From Saccharofermentans sp. (lineage in GTDB: Bacteria > Bacillota_A > Clostridia > Saccharofermentanales > Saccharofermentanaceae), in assembly GCA_024692105.1 (NCBI GenBank), contig JAILMZ010000152.1:1-55383 (forward strand): 55,383 nt of DNA, read 5' to 3'. The notes beneath the pieces are model-generated. The model did no database searches. It was not told the DNA's origin and saw nothing but the letters and a program-made list of their open reading frames with translations. A program made the position numbers and the translations under genes. Of the stretch, positions 41,393 through 50,434 are shown piece by piece (position 1 is the stretch's first letter; each line of letters begins with the position of its first letter).

Positions 41393-42973
41393 TCAGACTC
41401 CGTGAAGTTTGGTCTCGGCATCGAGCAGCCTGATAGTCGCAGGGTCTTTCGGATTATTCAATACCTCGTTTGTAAGACCCGATTCGCATATCTTTCCGTC
41501 GTTCATGACGACCACGCGGGGTGCTATCTGCCTGATGATATGAATATTGTGAGTAACGAGCAGAAATGATGTTCCGCGCTCTCTGTTGATGTCTGTCAGG
41601 AGTTTCAGGATCTCTGCGGACGAGCTTGCATCAAGCGAAGAGAAAGGTTCGTCTGCGATTATCAGGCCGGGGTTCATGATCAGGCACATCGCGATGGCGA
41701 CGCGCTGCCTCTGACCGCCTGAAAGCTGATGCGGCTTTCTTAACAGGAAATCCTCGTTAAGACCTGCTTCCTCGAGAGCGGCGATTATCTTTGCCAGACG
41801 CTCATCTTTTGTGAGCTTCTTTTCGTAAACTCTCAAAGCCTCATTCAGATGCCATTTTACAGTGTGGGCCGGATTGAGACATGAGACCGGATCCTGGAAG
41901 ACTGCACCTGTGCGCTTTCCGGAAACCGTAGCCGTTCCCGTATGAGGGATCAGACCCAGAAGTGATCTTATGAGAGTCGTCTTTCCGCAGCCCGAACTGC
42001 CGATGAGACCAAGGATCTCATGGGGGTATATCTCAAGATCAACGCCTTTGAGGACTTTGTTTTCCCTGCCTTTTCCGAATCTGGAATCAGTGTATCCGGC
42101 AGTGATGCCGCGCGCGGTCAGAACGGGGCTTGAAGTGTAGTCGACGTGAGCGCGCTCTATTCCGAGCATTCTCGGATCAAGCTTGGCATTGGTCAGGAGC
42201 TCGGCGGTATAAGCGTTTTTCGGATTGGTAAGGATATCAGCCGTAGTGTCCTTGTCTATTATCTTTCCGTCCTTCATTACCATTACCCTGTCGCAGAAAT
42301 TCCTGACCGCGGAAAGGTCATGGGAAATGAAGAGTATCGTCATGTGAAGCTTTCTGCAGAGGTCCTTGAGAAGCCCCAATATCTGCACTGTCGTAACAGT
42401 ATCAAGAGACGAAGTGGGTTCATCGCAGATGAGAAGCTTGGGGGCAAGAAGAGCCGCTCCCGCTATGAGGACACGCTGGCGCTGGCCTCCCGAAAGCTGG
42501 TGGGGATAGCGTTCATATATTGATTCCGGATTGACGAAGCCTACCGTGGACATCATTGAGAGGATGTTCTCGCGGCGCTGTTTGGGATCTTTGATGCCGT
42601 GAGCAACGAGGACCTCATCGAGATTCTTACCGACCTTCATAAGAGGATCGAGCGCAGTCGAGGGTTCCTGGAAGATCATGCCAATGTCGCTGCCGAGCAT
42701 CTTTCTGCGTGCCTTGGGATTCATTGTCAGCAGGTCTTCACCCTGGAACTTGATGGAACCTTCAGTTATGTGGGCACCATCGGGAAGCAGTCCCGCGATC
42801 GCAAGAGAGGTCATCGTCTTCCCGCTTCCGGAGTTGCCGATGAGTCCCAGGATCTCGCCGTCCCTTATGCCGAAATCAACGTCATCTAAGACCGGTTTCG
42901 GATTAGGGTTTTTCCTTGTCGGAAATGAAAGAGTGAGGTGGTGAACCTTTACAACATGTATATGTCTTGCCAT
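41393..42973 (-). CDS. Fused double ATPase of a peptide/nickel-type ABC transporter
   Basis: 526 residues comprising two complete ABC ATPases in tandem. The first has GNSGSGKTMTS, LSGGQRQRVLIAGA and LLICDEPTSSLD; the second has GSSGCGKTTLI, LSGGQRQRVAIAM and LIIADEPFSSLD. This is the DppD-DppF (YejF-like) fusion found in oligopeptide, dipeptide and nickel importers. The domain order and the C-terminal recognition tails fit. It is the last gene of a reverse-strand operon with two permeases; its ATG shares one base with the stop of the upstream permease gene. Confidence 0.93.
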   Translation of the reverse strand: MARHIHVVKVHHLTLSFPTRKNPNPKPVLDDVDFGIRDGEILGLIGNSGSGKTMTSLAIAGLLPDGAHITEGSIKFQGEDLLTMNPKARRKMLGSDIGMIFQEPSTALDPLMKVGKNLDEVLVAHGIKDPKQRRENILSMMSTVGFVNPESIYERYPHQLSGGQRQRVLIAGAALLAPKLLICDEPTSSLDTVTTVQILGLLKDLCRKLHMTILFISHDLSAVRNFCDRVMVMKDGKIIDKDTTADILTNPKNAYTAELLTNAKLDPRMLGIERAHVDYTSSPVLTARGITAGYTDSRFGKGRENKVLKGVDLEIYPHEILGLIGSSGCGKTTLIRSLLGLIPHTGTATVSGKRTGAVFQDPVSCLNPAHTVKWHLNEALRVYEKKLTKDERLAKIIAALEEAGLNEDFLLRKPHQLSGGQRQRVAIAMCLIMNPGLIIADEPFSSLDASSSAEILKLLTDINRERGTSFLLVTHNIHIIRQIAPRVVVMNDGKICESGLTNEVLNNPKDPATIRLLDAETKLHGV

Positions 42974-43809
42974 CAGGAACCGCCTCCTTTCGTGAGCGAT
43001 ACCCTCATGCCTTCAGATACGAAGTAAAGTCCCAGGATATAGAATACGAGCATCAGTGAAGGGAAGATGACAAGCCAGGGAGCTACCCTGATATATGCCT
43101 GGCTCTCCGAGAGCATCTTGCCGAAAGATGCATCGGGCGGCTGTACACCGAGACCCAGATAGCTCATTCCGGATTCGAAGAGCGTCATGTTGGCAAGTCC
43201 TATTACCGTTGCGGGCAGGAGCTGGGGAACGAGGTTAGGGAAGATATGCAGGAACATTATCCTTACCGGACGTATCCCCATTACACGCGCATGCGTGATG
43301 TAGTCGTACTCTTTGATCTCGATTGTTCCCGATCTGTAGACCCTCGCGTACGTAGGCGCGAAAACCAGGCCCAGAGCCCAGACAACGTTGAACATGGAAG
43401 CTCCGAATACCGCTACCGCAACGAGCGCGAGAAGGATGCCCGGGAAGCACATGATGCTGTTGTTTATGAACATTATGAACCTGTCGATCAGGCCGCCGAA
43501 ATAGCCTGCGGGAAGGCCTGTTACCGTTCCGAGGATCAAAGCTATCGTAACGCCTGCGACGGAGATGAAGACCGTGAACTTGGCAGCGCACATTACACGC
43601 GACAAAACGTCTCTTCCGAAATTATCCGTTCCGAAAGGATGTGCTGCCGAAGGCGGCAGGAGTTTTGATGCGGCATCCGTTGCGTAAGGATCGTAGGGCG
43701 TCCAAAAAAGCGAGACGAGGAAAGCGATGATGACCACGGACAGAAGGATCAGTCCGACGGTATAGAATCTTTTCGCACGGGTGGATACGGAATTTCTGTT
43801 CAAGTTCAT
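42973..43809 (-). CDS. ABC transporter permease, DppC type
   Basis: 278 residues, six helices. The N-terminal extension before the first helix and SKLLPPSAAHPFGTDNFGRDVLSR identify the DppC/OppC branch, and the EAA loop is YDYITHARVMGIRPVRIMFLHIFPNL. It forms half of the channel with the DppB-type subunit. An AGGAGG-like site precedes the ATG, and the gene lies 10 bases after the partner permease. Confidence 0.93.
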   Translation of the reverse strand: MNLNRNSVSTRAKRFYTVGLILLSVVIIAFLVSLFWTPYDPYATDAASKLLPPSAAHPFGTDNFGRDVLSRVMCAAKFTVFISVAGVTIALILGTVTGLPAGYFGGLIDRFIMFINNSIMCFPGILLALVAVAVFGASMFNVVWALGLVFAPTYARVYRSGTIEIKEYDYITHARVMGIRPVRIMFLHIFPNLVPQLLPATVIGLANMTLFESGMSYLGLGVQPPDASFGKMLSESQAYIRVAPWLVIFPSLMLVFYILGLYFVSEGMRVSLTKGGGS

Positions 43810-43819
43810 ATCCTCCCGT

Positions 43820-44779
43820 TCAGCTTAACCTTATGCGCGGATCTGACAGGCTCGAGAAGATGTCTGCCGCGAAATAGAGCAGAACCGTTACCAGTGCCAG
43901 ATAGAAAACTATTCCCGACAGAAGCGGGAAGTCGCGCTGCGATATTGCCGACAGGAGCAGACGCCCCAGGCCGGGAAGGTTGAATACCTGTTCGACGATA
44001 AGGCTTCCGCCCAGGATGTCAGACAGGACAAGTGAGATTATTGTGATAGACGATACGTTGGAATTGGGAAGGATATGCCTGAACATGATCTTTATGTCAG
44101 GAAGCCCGTGGCTCTTTGCGGTGGCAACGTAATCGGAGGCTTTCTGCTCGATGATGGACGACCTTAAGAACTTGAATGTCATAGCGATCTTTGGCAGGGC
44201 GATCGCAAAAGAGGGCAGCAGAAGACTCTGGATATATATGCCGAAATCCTCATTGGGCGCGACATAATTGCCGATGCTGAAGCTACTAAAGATGCTGCCG
44301 AAGACCAGTATGAGCAGAAGGGACAGTACAAAAGGCGGGATCGCGAAAAGCACATGACCGAGAACAGAACAGATCTGATCCGTGAGTTTACCCGGATGCC
44401 TTGAACTCAGTATCGCGAGCGGATACGAGATGACTATGATCATGATAAAGGCAATGAGGCTCATTCCGAGAGTTACCGGAAGCCTGCCCGCGATGAGACC
44501 TGCAACTCCGGTCCTGTACTGGGTGGAGTTTCCGAGATCTCCGGTCAATGCATTGCCGAGCCAGGTAACGTAGCGGACGGGCAGGGGCTTGTCGAGACCG
44601 AGCTCGCTCCTGAGAGAGTCAACCTGTTCCTGTGTCGCATTTGCTCCCAGCATTACACGCGCCGTGTCTCCCGGGATTACCGAAAAAGCCAGAAAAGTGA
44701 ACAGCGAAACTAGAAGGAGTGTCGCAATTAGCTCAAAGACCTTCCTGAAAACATACAGAGCTGTCTGCCTGCCTGTCAC
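43820..44779 (-). CDS. ABC transporter permease, DppB type
   Basis: 319 residues, six helices. The DppB/OppB signature FLAFSVIPGDTARVMLGANAT follows the first helix, and the EAA loop is SDYVATAKSHGLPDIKIMFRHILPNS. The start is GTG at 44779, preceded by AGGGGGAA; no ATG fits in the same place. It is the first transporter gene, starting 25 bases after the pyruvate kinase stop, and no substrate-binding protein gene lies anywhere in the window. Confidence 0.92.
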   Translation of the reverse strand: MTGRQTALYVFRKVFELIATLLLVSLFTFLAFSVIPGDTARVMLGANATQEQVDSLRSELGLDKPLPVRYVTWLGNALTGDLGNSTQYRTGVAGLIAGRLPVTLGMSLIAFIMIIVISYPLAILSSRHPGKLTDQICSVLGHVLFAIPPFVLSLLLILVFGSIFSSFSIGNYVAPNEDFGIYIQSLLLPSFAIALPKIAMTFKFLRSSIIEQKASDYVATAKSHGLPDIKIMFRHILPNSNVSSITIISLVLSDILGGSLIVEQVFNLPGLGRLLLSAISQRDFPLLSGIVFYLALVTVLLYFAADIFSSLSDPRIRLS

Positions 44780-44804
44780 CCGTTCCCCCTCCGCTTGTTA
44801 AGTG

Positions 44805-46217
44805 TCAGACTGTTTCGACTTTGATCGTGTTGGTATTTCCGGCGGTGCCGTTGATGAGGCCGCCGGTCATTACAACGTTGTCGCCCTTTTCGAGACCGAG
44901 GATGTCCACTGCGACATTAAGACCGTGATAGAACATGACGTCTGTGGAATTGAATTCCTCATTGAGGATCGGGATGACGCCCCAGCTGAGGTTAAGTCTT
45001 CTCCAGATCCTTTCGGATGTAGTCATTCCGACGATGTCGATGGGGCATCTGAAACGGGATACCATTCTTGCGGTAACACCGCTCCTTGAGTGAACGACGA
45101 TAGCCTTGGCGCCAACGTCGATGGCCATCTGGCATGTTGCATGGGAGATTGCATCGAGGTTATTCCTGATCTTGAAGTCCTGCTTGTAGAAACGGTCCTT
45201 ATAGTTGATGTGCATCTCCGTGTATTCTGCAACCTGTGACATTGTCTTGACGGCTTCAACAGGATATTTGCCTGCAGCGGACTCGCCGGAGAGCATGATC
45301 GCAGAAGAACCGTCATAGACTGCATTTGCAACATCGGAGATCTCGGCTCTTGTAGGCCTCGGGTTGCTGATCATGGACTCGAGCATTTCGGTTGCCGTGA
45401 TAACGCGGCGGCCGAGGAGCCTGCAGCGCTTGATGAGCTGTTTCTGTACGCTCGGGACCTCAACGAACGGGATCTCAACGCCGAGATCGCCTCTCGCGAT
45501 CATGATGCCTGCGCAGTATTCGGAGATCTCATCTATGTTGTCGACGCCTGCGCGGTTTTCGATCTTGGCAATTACCTCGATGTCTTCGCCGCCGTTTGCG
45601 TCAAGGAATTCACGCATTTCGATCATGTCCTCTTTGCAGGATACGAATGATGCGGCAACGAAATCGATATCGTTCTGAATTCCGAAGATGAGATCCTTCT
45701 TGTCCTGTTCGCTCAGGAAGTCACCCTGCATGACCTTGTTGGGGAAGTTCATGGACTTCTGGTCGGAGAGAACGCCGCCTACGACTACATCGCAGATGAC
45801 GTCTGTTCCTGCAACTCCCTTGACCTCGAGTATAACGAGACCGTTATTGATGAGGACCCTGTCACCCGGATTGAGCTGTTCGGGAAGGAGCTTATAGGTG
45901 ACGGATACTCTTGTCTCGTCGCCTTCAACATCGTCAGTCGTAAGAGTAAAGGTCTGACCGTCAACGAGTTCGACCCTATGATTCTTGAATGTCTTGATCC
46001 TGTACTCGGGACCTTTTGTGTCGAGCATGATCGCAATAGGGAGATTCAGCTTGGCTCTGACTCTCTTGATGAGATCGATCTTCTCCTGGTGCTGCTCGTG
46101 AGTTCCGTGCGAGAAATTGAGCCTTGCGACGTTCATTCCAGCTTCGCACATCTTCGATAAAGTCTCCTCGTTGTCAGATGCGGGGCCGATGGTGCAGATG
46201 ATCTTTGTCTTACGCAT
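44805..46217 (-). CDS. pyk: Pyruvate kinase
   Basis: 470 residues, the usual length of pyruvate kinase without the extra PEP-utiliser domain. Motifs are RKTKIICTIGPASDNEETL, LDTKGPEYRI, the catalytic IAKIENRAGVDNIDEI, MIARGDLGVEIPF, and TATEMLESMI. The C-terminal domain is allosteric. The start is ATG 46217 with AAGGAG; the open frame extends upstream but without a start signal. It catalyses phosphoenolpyruvate plus ADP to pyruvate plus ATP. The close-packed transporter genes downstream suggest one transcript. Divergent from guaA. Confidence 0.96.
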   Translation of the reverse strand: MRKTKIICTIGPASDNEETLSKMCEAGMNVARLNFSHGTHEQHQEKIDLIKRVRAKLNLPIAIMLDTKGPEYRIKTFKNHRVELVDGQTFTLTTDDVEGDETRVSVTYKLLPEQLNPGDRVLINNGLVILEVKGVAGTDVICDVVVGGVLSDQKSMNFPNKVMQGDFLSEQDKKDLIFGIQNDIDFVAASFVSCKEDMIEMREFLDANGGEDIEVIAKIENRAGVDNIDEISEYCAGIMIARGDLGVEIPFVEVPSVQKQLIKRCRLLGRRVITATEMLESMISNPRPTRAEISDVANAVYDGSSAIMLSGESAAGKYPVEAVKTMSQVAEYTEMHINYKDRFYKQDFKIRNNLDAISHATCQMAIDVGAKAIVVHSRSGVTARMVSRFRCPIDIVGMTTSERIWRRLNLSWGVIPILNEEFNSTDVMFYHGLNVAVDILGLEKGDNVVMTGGLINGTAGNTNTIKVETV

Positions 46218-46339
46218 ATATATTATTCTCCTTGAAAACAATAAAAAGGTTTGTCTGATTTTATCATTTGTAACCCTAAACTTCTGCACAATATTGTAAA
46301 ATGATTTAATCAATATTTTATACATCGGAGGCTTTACAT

Positions 46340-47320
46340 ATGGCAGACGTAAGACCCGCATCCCTCAAGAGGATCAATACAAAAGCCCTGGCAGATGCTT
46401 TTATCGACGATCAGATAAAGGCCATCAAAGATCAGGTTGGAGATAAGAAGGTTCTTCTTGCGCTTTCCGGCGGCGTAGATTCATCAGTAGTCGCAGCGCT
46501 CCTGATCAAGGCGATCGGCAGCAATCTTGTTTGTGTCCACGTCAACCACGGCCTTCTCCGTAAAGGCGAACCGGAGATGGTATGCAAGGTCTTCAGAGAC
46601 GAGCTCGGCGCAAACCTCATCTATGTTGACGCAGTCGACAGGTTCCTGGATCTCCTCGCCGGAGTTACCGATCCCGAGCAGAAGCGCCACATCATCGGCG
46701 AAGAGTTTATCAAGGTCTTCGCTGAAGAAGCGGCAAAACTCGACGGTATCGCTTACCTCGCACAGGGAACCATTTATCCCGATATCCTTGAGAGTGAGCA
46801 GGGCATCAAGGCTCACCATAACGTAGGCGGCCTTCCTCCGGAACTCGATTTCGAGCTTGTTGAGCCCGTTAAGTATCTCTACAAGGATGAAGTCCGCGTA
46901 GTCGGTTCTGCTTTGGGTCTTCCCGACAAGATGGTCTACCGTCAGCCTTTCCCGGGTCCCGGTCTGGGCGTAAGATGTCCCGGCGCGATCACCAGAGACA
47001 GACTCGAAGCAGTCAGGGAGTCTGACGCGATCCTTCGCGAAGAGTTTGAAAAGGCAGGCCTCGCAGGTAAGGTCTGGCAGTATTTCACTGTCGTTCCTGA
47101 TTTCAAGTCCACAGGTATCAAGGACGGCAAGAGAGCATTCGAGTGGCTCTGCATCGTACGTGCTATCAACACTACCGATGTTGTTAAGTGTACCGTTGAG
47201 CCCATCAGCTATGAACTTATGTGCAGGATCACAGAGCGTATCACGCACGAAGTTCCCGGCATCAACCGTGTTCTTTACGATTACACGCCGAAGCCGACTG
47301 CTACGGTAGAGTACGAGTAA
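46340..47320 (+). CDS. guaA: GMP synthase ATP-pyrophosphatase subunit (no glutaminase domain)
   Basis: 326 residues. The P-loop LALSGGVDSSVVAALL, VHVNHGLLRKGE, TDPEQKRHIIGEEF, AQGTIYPDILES, SHHNVGGLPP-type AHHNVGGLPPELDF, and the C-terminal dimerisation domain with GPGLGVRCPG and TPKPTATVEYE are those of the synthetase part of GMP synthase. The ~190-residue class I glutamine amidotransferase domain that begins bacterial GuaA is absent, and nothing in frame precedes the ATG. So the ammonia-producing half must be encoded elsewhere, as in archaeal split GMP synthase, or the enzyme uses free ammonia. It converts XMP to GMP. Confidence 0.93.
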   Translation: MADVRPASLKRINTKALADAFIDDQIKAIKDQVGDKKVLLALSGGVDSSVVAALLIKAIGSNLVCVHVNHGLLRKGEPEMVCKVFRDELGANLIYVDAVDRFLDLLAGVTDPEQKRHIIGEEFIKVFAEEAAKLDGIAYLAQGTIYPDILESEQGIKAHHNVGGLPPELDFELVEPVKYLYKDEVRVVGSALGLPDKMVYRQPFPGPGLGVRCPGAITRDRLEAVRESDAILREEFEKAGLAGKVWQYFTVVPDFKSTGIKDGKRAFEWLCIVRAINTTDVVKCTVEPISYELMCRITERITHEVPGINRVLYDYTPKPTATVEYE

Positions 47321-47340
47321 GCTCACGATCTCTGTCTTCA

Positions 47341-48462
47341 ATGGAGAGCCTGAAACAAGCATCCCGTTCCCGTAATTACGGAATGGACATCCTGAAGTTT
47401 TTGGCCATGGTTTATGTGATCGTTATTCACACCTATAATGCGGGTGGGATATATTACGTAAGCCATGGTCTGAACAAGGTGTCGGCAGCTTCCGCGCTCG
47501 CTTTGGTTACTGTGGCCACGGATATCTTTGCGCTGACTACCGGGTATGTGTCTTATACGGATACACCGAGGCCGTTCAACCGCAAAAAGGTGTTCGACAT
47601 GTGGCTTCAGGTCTTGTTTTACGGATTGGCTGTTACTCTTGCCTGTCTGTTTATCATTCCCGAAAAGATCGGCCTTGCTGACTTTTTCACGGCTTGTTTT
47701 CCCATATTCAATGATGAGTACTGGTATTTTACTGCGTTCTTTCTGGTAAACCTGGTCTCTCCGCTCGTTCTTTCGGCTGTGAGACATGTGCCTGAGAGTG
47801 CATTAAAAAAGCTGGCCATTCTCATCGTGCTTTTGTTTTCGTTCTATGCCACCTTTGTTGCCGGAAAAGAGAAGATCGTATTTCAGCAGTCATTTGCATG
47901 GATCCTCATTCTCTATTTTCTCGGAGCCGTGATCAGGAAGTGCCGGATCGGCGAGAAGATCAAAGCATACAGATTATGGCTGGTTATAGTGATATGCATA
48001 GTCATGACCGTATTGTGGCATTTTCTGATGCCGGAGATCGCTGTCGGAAGGGCAGAGTGGCATTATTACCAGCTTCACGATAACACTTCCCCGACTGTTC
48101 TTATCCCTGCTATATGTTATGTGATCCTTTTTTCGCGGATCAAAGCCGGCAACAGATTACGGAAGTTTTCGGAATTCTTTGCGCCCTGCGTTTTTGCGGC
48201 GTATCTGCTGAATACCCAACCGCTCGTTTATAATGAGATACTCATGATGAGATTCGCCCCGCTGGCAGGCATCAATCCGCCGGTTGTGTTTGTTATAGTG
48301 TTCCTGTACGCGGCAGCTTTTGTAGTTATTGCATGCCTGCTGGACAAAGTCCGTTTGGCCCTGTACAAGCTTTTCAGAATAAACAGACTTGTTGACCTTC
48401 TGGTAAGGATCTCCGACAGGCTGATACAGGCGGTCGATATTGCCGGGGAGAAGAAAGACTGA
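47341..48462 (+). CDS. Acyltransferase-3 family membrane protein
   Basis: 373 residues, about ten helices. The opening SRNYGMDILKFLAMVYVIVIHT is the family signature, with the catalytic-type His in VIHTYN. Other family segments are LTGYVSYTD and the mid-protein FNDEYWYFTAFFLVNLVSPLV. Members transfer acyl groups to sugars or other envelope molecules; the substrate cannot be inferred. No strong ribosome site precedes ATG 47341, which is 20 bases after guaA; the longer open frame upstream overlaps guaA and is discarded. Confidence 0.82.
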   Translation: MESLKQASRSRNYGMDILKFLAMVYVIVIHTYNAGGIYYVSHGLNKVSAASALALVTVATDIFALTTGYVSYTDTPRPFNRKKVFDMWLQVLFYGLAVTLACLFIIPEKIGLADFFTACFPIFNDEYWYFTAFFLVNLVSPLVLSAVRHVPESALKKLAILIVLLFSFYATFVAGKEKIVFQQSFAWILILYFLGAVIRKCRIGEKIKAYRLWLVIVICIVMTVLWHFLMPEIAVGRAEWHYYQLHDNTSPTVLIPAICYVILFSRIKAGNRLRKFSEFFAPCVFAAYLLNTQPLVYNEILMMRFAPLAGINPPVVFVIVFLYAAAFVVIACLLDKVRLALYKLFRINRLVDLLVRISDRLIQAVDIAGEKKD

Positions 48463-48477
48463 AATTCGGAAATAATA

Positions 48478-48492
48478 TATTGATAAACGATA
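48478..48492. promoter_or_regulatory. Operator-like site before the 48565 gene
   Basis: TATTGATAAACGATA, a near copy of 32381-32395. The arrangement relative to the -35 element is identical. Confidence 0.6.
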
Positions 48493-48500
48493 AAATTTAG

Positions 48501-48529
48501 TTGCATTTCAATAATGTATGTGCTAGGAT
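48501..48529 (+). promoter_or_regulatory. Promoter of the 48565 gene
   Basis: TTGCAT, 17 bases, TAGGAT. The spacer starts TTCAATAA, as in the paralogue promoter. Confidence 0.6.
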
Positions 48530-48564
48530 TGTGCCATAAGAAAATGTTTCGAAAGGAGCAATCT

Positions 48565-49074
48565 ATGAAGAATAAAACATTACGCATAACGTTATTGATA
48601 CTTGCGGCCATAGCTGCTCCTTATATTTTTTGCTTTATTGCTTTTTTGCCGGTTACTACCTACCAATGGCATGGAAATCTGTCTTCAGAAGACAGGGGAT
48701 CGCTTGCCGAACAGGCACTCATGCCGCAGATGGCTGACTACGTTGAGCGTTACGGGACAAGAGGTTTCCAGGATGTAGAGCTGAAGATCGAAACAGTAAA
48801 ATTCAGCAGTCTGGAAGAAATGGCAGAAAAACTCAATCTTGTGAAATCGATCGATGCTCTGAATGCAGCTAAAGGTTCAGACATGAAAAACCAAAAGGAT
48901 GCCGTATATTATCTCGATAGCGTAAGACTGGTTGACCGCAGATATTCTGATGTCGGTGCTGATTTTTCTTTGATTAAAACTGATTCGCTTAAAGAGTCTT
49001 GGACTTGGAATTACAGCATTCAAACATATAAGGATGGAAGCTGCCGTTTTATTGTACTCATCTTGCCGTCGTGA
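48565..49074 (+). CDS. Small membrane-anchored protein, paralogue of the 32468 gene
   Basis: 169 residues: one N-terminal membrane helix (about 6-29) and a soluble domain outside the membrane. It shares with the 32468 product the length, topology and the LMPxxADxxERYxxRGxxDxE segment; the rest is diverged. I do not recognise a wider family. ATG 48565 has AAGGAG. The operator and promoter are also shared, so the two genes are probably controlled together. It is followed after 31 bases by a lipoprotein gene, probably on the same transcript. Confidence 0.7.
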   Translation: MKNKTLRITLLILAAIAAPYIFCFIAFLPVTTYQWHGNLSSEDRGSLAEQALMPQMADYVERYGTRGFQDVELKIETVKFSSLEEMAEKLNLVKSIDALNAAKGSDMKNQKDAVYYLDSVRLVDRRYSDVGADFSLIKTDSLKESWTWNYSIQTYKDGSCRFIVLILPS

Positions 49075-49105
49075 CCGTGAGACAAACACCGGATGGATTG
49101 ATAAC

Positions 49106-49636
49106 ATGATGAAAAAGTTTTTAGCGTTAATTTTATGCGCGGGTCTTTGCCTCGGAATGAGCAGCTGCGTAAAGGTCAGTTCTGAAAGGATCAGCGAGCT
49201 GAAGAATAAAGGATACGCTGTCTCACTGGTCGATAATAACGTGGCATGCATCACTGAAGACGGAGTTAACTATTTCTTTGAGCCGGGGGTTTCAAGACCG
49301 AAGCTTAAAACGATAGTATTGACAGCGCCTTCACAAAGAGAAAAGGTCCGCGAAGCAGGATATCAGGTAACGGTCACCTTTGTCATGAAGAGCCTGGGCA
49401 GGAGGGTTTTGTTATTTGATGATCCCCGTTTAAGAAAAGGCCCGTCCGGCGAAGATGAATTATACAACATCCAATTCCGGTTTGAGTTTAAGGATGGTTT
49501 TTCAGAAGATGATCTGACTAACAACAGGGGATTTCATGATGTTGCAAGAGATTACCGTTCATTTCAGCGTGTATTATCCCTTGAGGAGATCCAAAGAATC
49601 TATGACAGGGGACTGGAACTGGAAAACCTGCTCTGA
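49106..49636 (+). CDS. Predicted lipoprotein of unknown function
   Basis: 176 residues. The signal peptide MMKKFLALILCAGLCLGMSSC ends in a lipobox (MSSC) with the lipid-anchored Cys near residue 21. The mature part is alpha/beta with GYAVSLVDNNVACITEDGVNY near the start and a charged C-terminal helix. No catalytic motif is recognised. Two adjacent ATG codons (49106 and 49109) are equally possible starts. It probably shares a transcript with the paralogue gene upstream and is followed by a terminator. Confidence 0.65.
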   Translation: MMKKFLALILCAGLCLGMSSCVKVSSERISELKNKGYAVSLVDNNVACITEDGVNYFFEPGVSRPKLKTIVLTAPSQREKVREAGYQVTVTFVMKSLGRRVLLFDDPRLRKGPSGEDELYNIQFRFEFKDGFSEDDLTNNRGFHDVARDYRSFQRVLSLEEIQRIYDRGLELENLL

Positions 49637-49658
49637 AGGATCATAATTTAGACGGAAA

Positions 49659-49697
49659 AACACCCGGGAGCAACAACTGAGCTTCCGGGTGTTGTTT
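49659..49697 (+). terminator. Terminator after the 49106 lipoprotein
   Basis: AACACCCGG/CCGGGTGTT stem, then GTTT. Confidence 0.85.
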
Positions 49698-49803
49698 ATG
49701 CAACAAAAAAACAGAACATTGTTTATTGCCCGGCCTTGTCCCGCTTGTGATAATGGGACCGCAAACGAAAACAAAGGAGGGGCGAGGAACAATGAATGGT
49801 GAT

Positions 49804-49836
49804 AAAAAAACGCACAGCAACCGAAGTTACCGTGCG
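49804..49836 (-). terminator. Terminator of the 49868 lipoprotein gene
   Basis: Read on the reverse strand: an 11-bp stem (with two G-T pairs) closed by a TTCG tetraloop and followed by seven T. Confidence 0.85.
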
Positions 49837-49867
49837 TCTGAAATCGTGTGGAAAATACCGGTGCGAT

Positions 49868-50260
49868 TTACTTGGAGATGTTAGCGATCTCCTTGTCATC
49901 TGCTGTGTAGTAGATGAAAGAGATTGAATCAGGCTCGATGCCTGTAGACTTCTTGAATGTGCTCTTGAGGCTGTCGATCTGCTTGTCGAGACCGCTCTTC
50001 TCGAGCTGAGCCTTTACAGCGTCGATCTGCTCATCAGTTAATGTCTGCTTGTACCAATACTTGTAAGTAATGGAATTCTCCTTAACCTCGATGGCAGCAT
50101 CCTTGTAAACGCTCTTGAAAGTAGCATTCTCTTTCATTTCGTCAACCATCTTCTGGAGCTCGGCAGGCTTAACTCTCTGCTCGATAGTCTTCTTGCCGCA
50201 GCCAGCGAACATAAAGAGAGCCATGAAAATAACCAAAACACTTGCAACCGTTTTACGCAT
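49868..50260 (-). CDS. Small lipoprotein, DUF4854-like
   Basis: 130 residues: signal peptide with lipobox FAGC (Cys near residue 21), then a ~105-residue domain with a predicted helix (PAELQKMVDEMKENATFKSVYKD), a strand and a long helix (DEQIDAVKAQLEKSGLDKQIDSLKS), ending in a strand FIYYTADDKEIA. The pattern resembles DUF4854 lipoproteins common in clostridia; function unknown. It has its own terminator on the reverse strand and is divergent from pilT. Confidence 0.7.
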   Translation of the reverse strand: MRKTVASVLVIFMALFMFAGCGKKTIEQRVKPAELQKMVDEMKENATFKSVYKDAAIEVKENSITYKYWYKQTLTDEQIDAVKAQLEKSGLDKQIDSLKSTFKKSTGIEPDSISFIYYTADDKEIANISK

Positions 50261-50434
50261 TGATAATCCTCCATTTCATTTTCCGTAATACAGTGTGAGA
50301 TTTCACAAGCAATAATAGTAGTCTTAGACCACTGAGATGTCAATGAGGATTTGAGGCGGAATTACCGAAATCATATATAAAAAAGTCAAACTGATAATTT
50401 ATAATCAAACTAATACTTTACGGAGGTGACCTCT

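Noticed and set aside
49792..49884. A 30-residue ORF with a strong AAAGGAGGGG site
   Set aside because: It overlaps the reverse-strand terminator hairpin and the end of the lipoprotein gene; the product has no recognisable feature. It may be chance.
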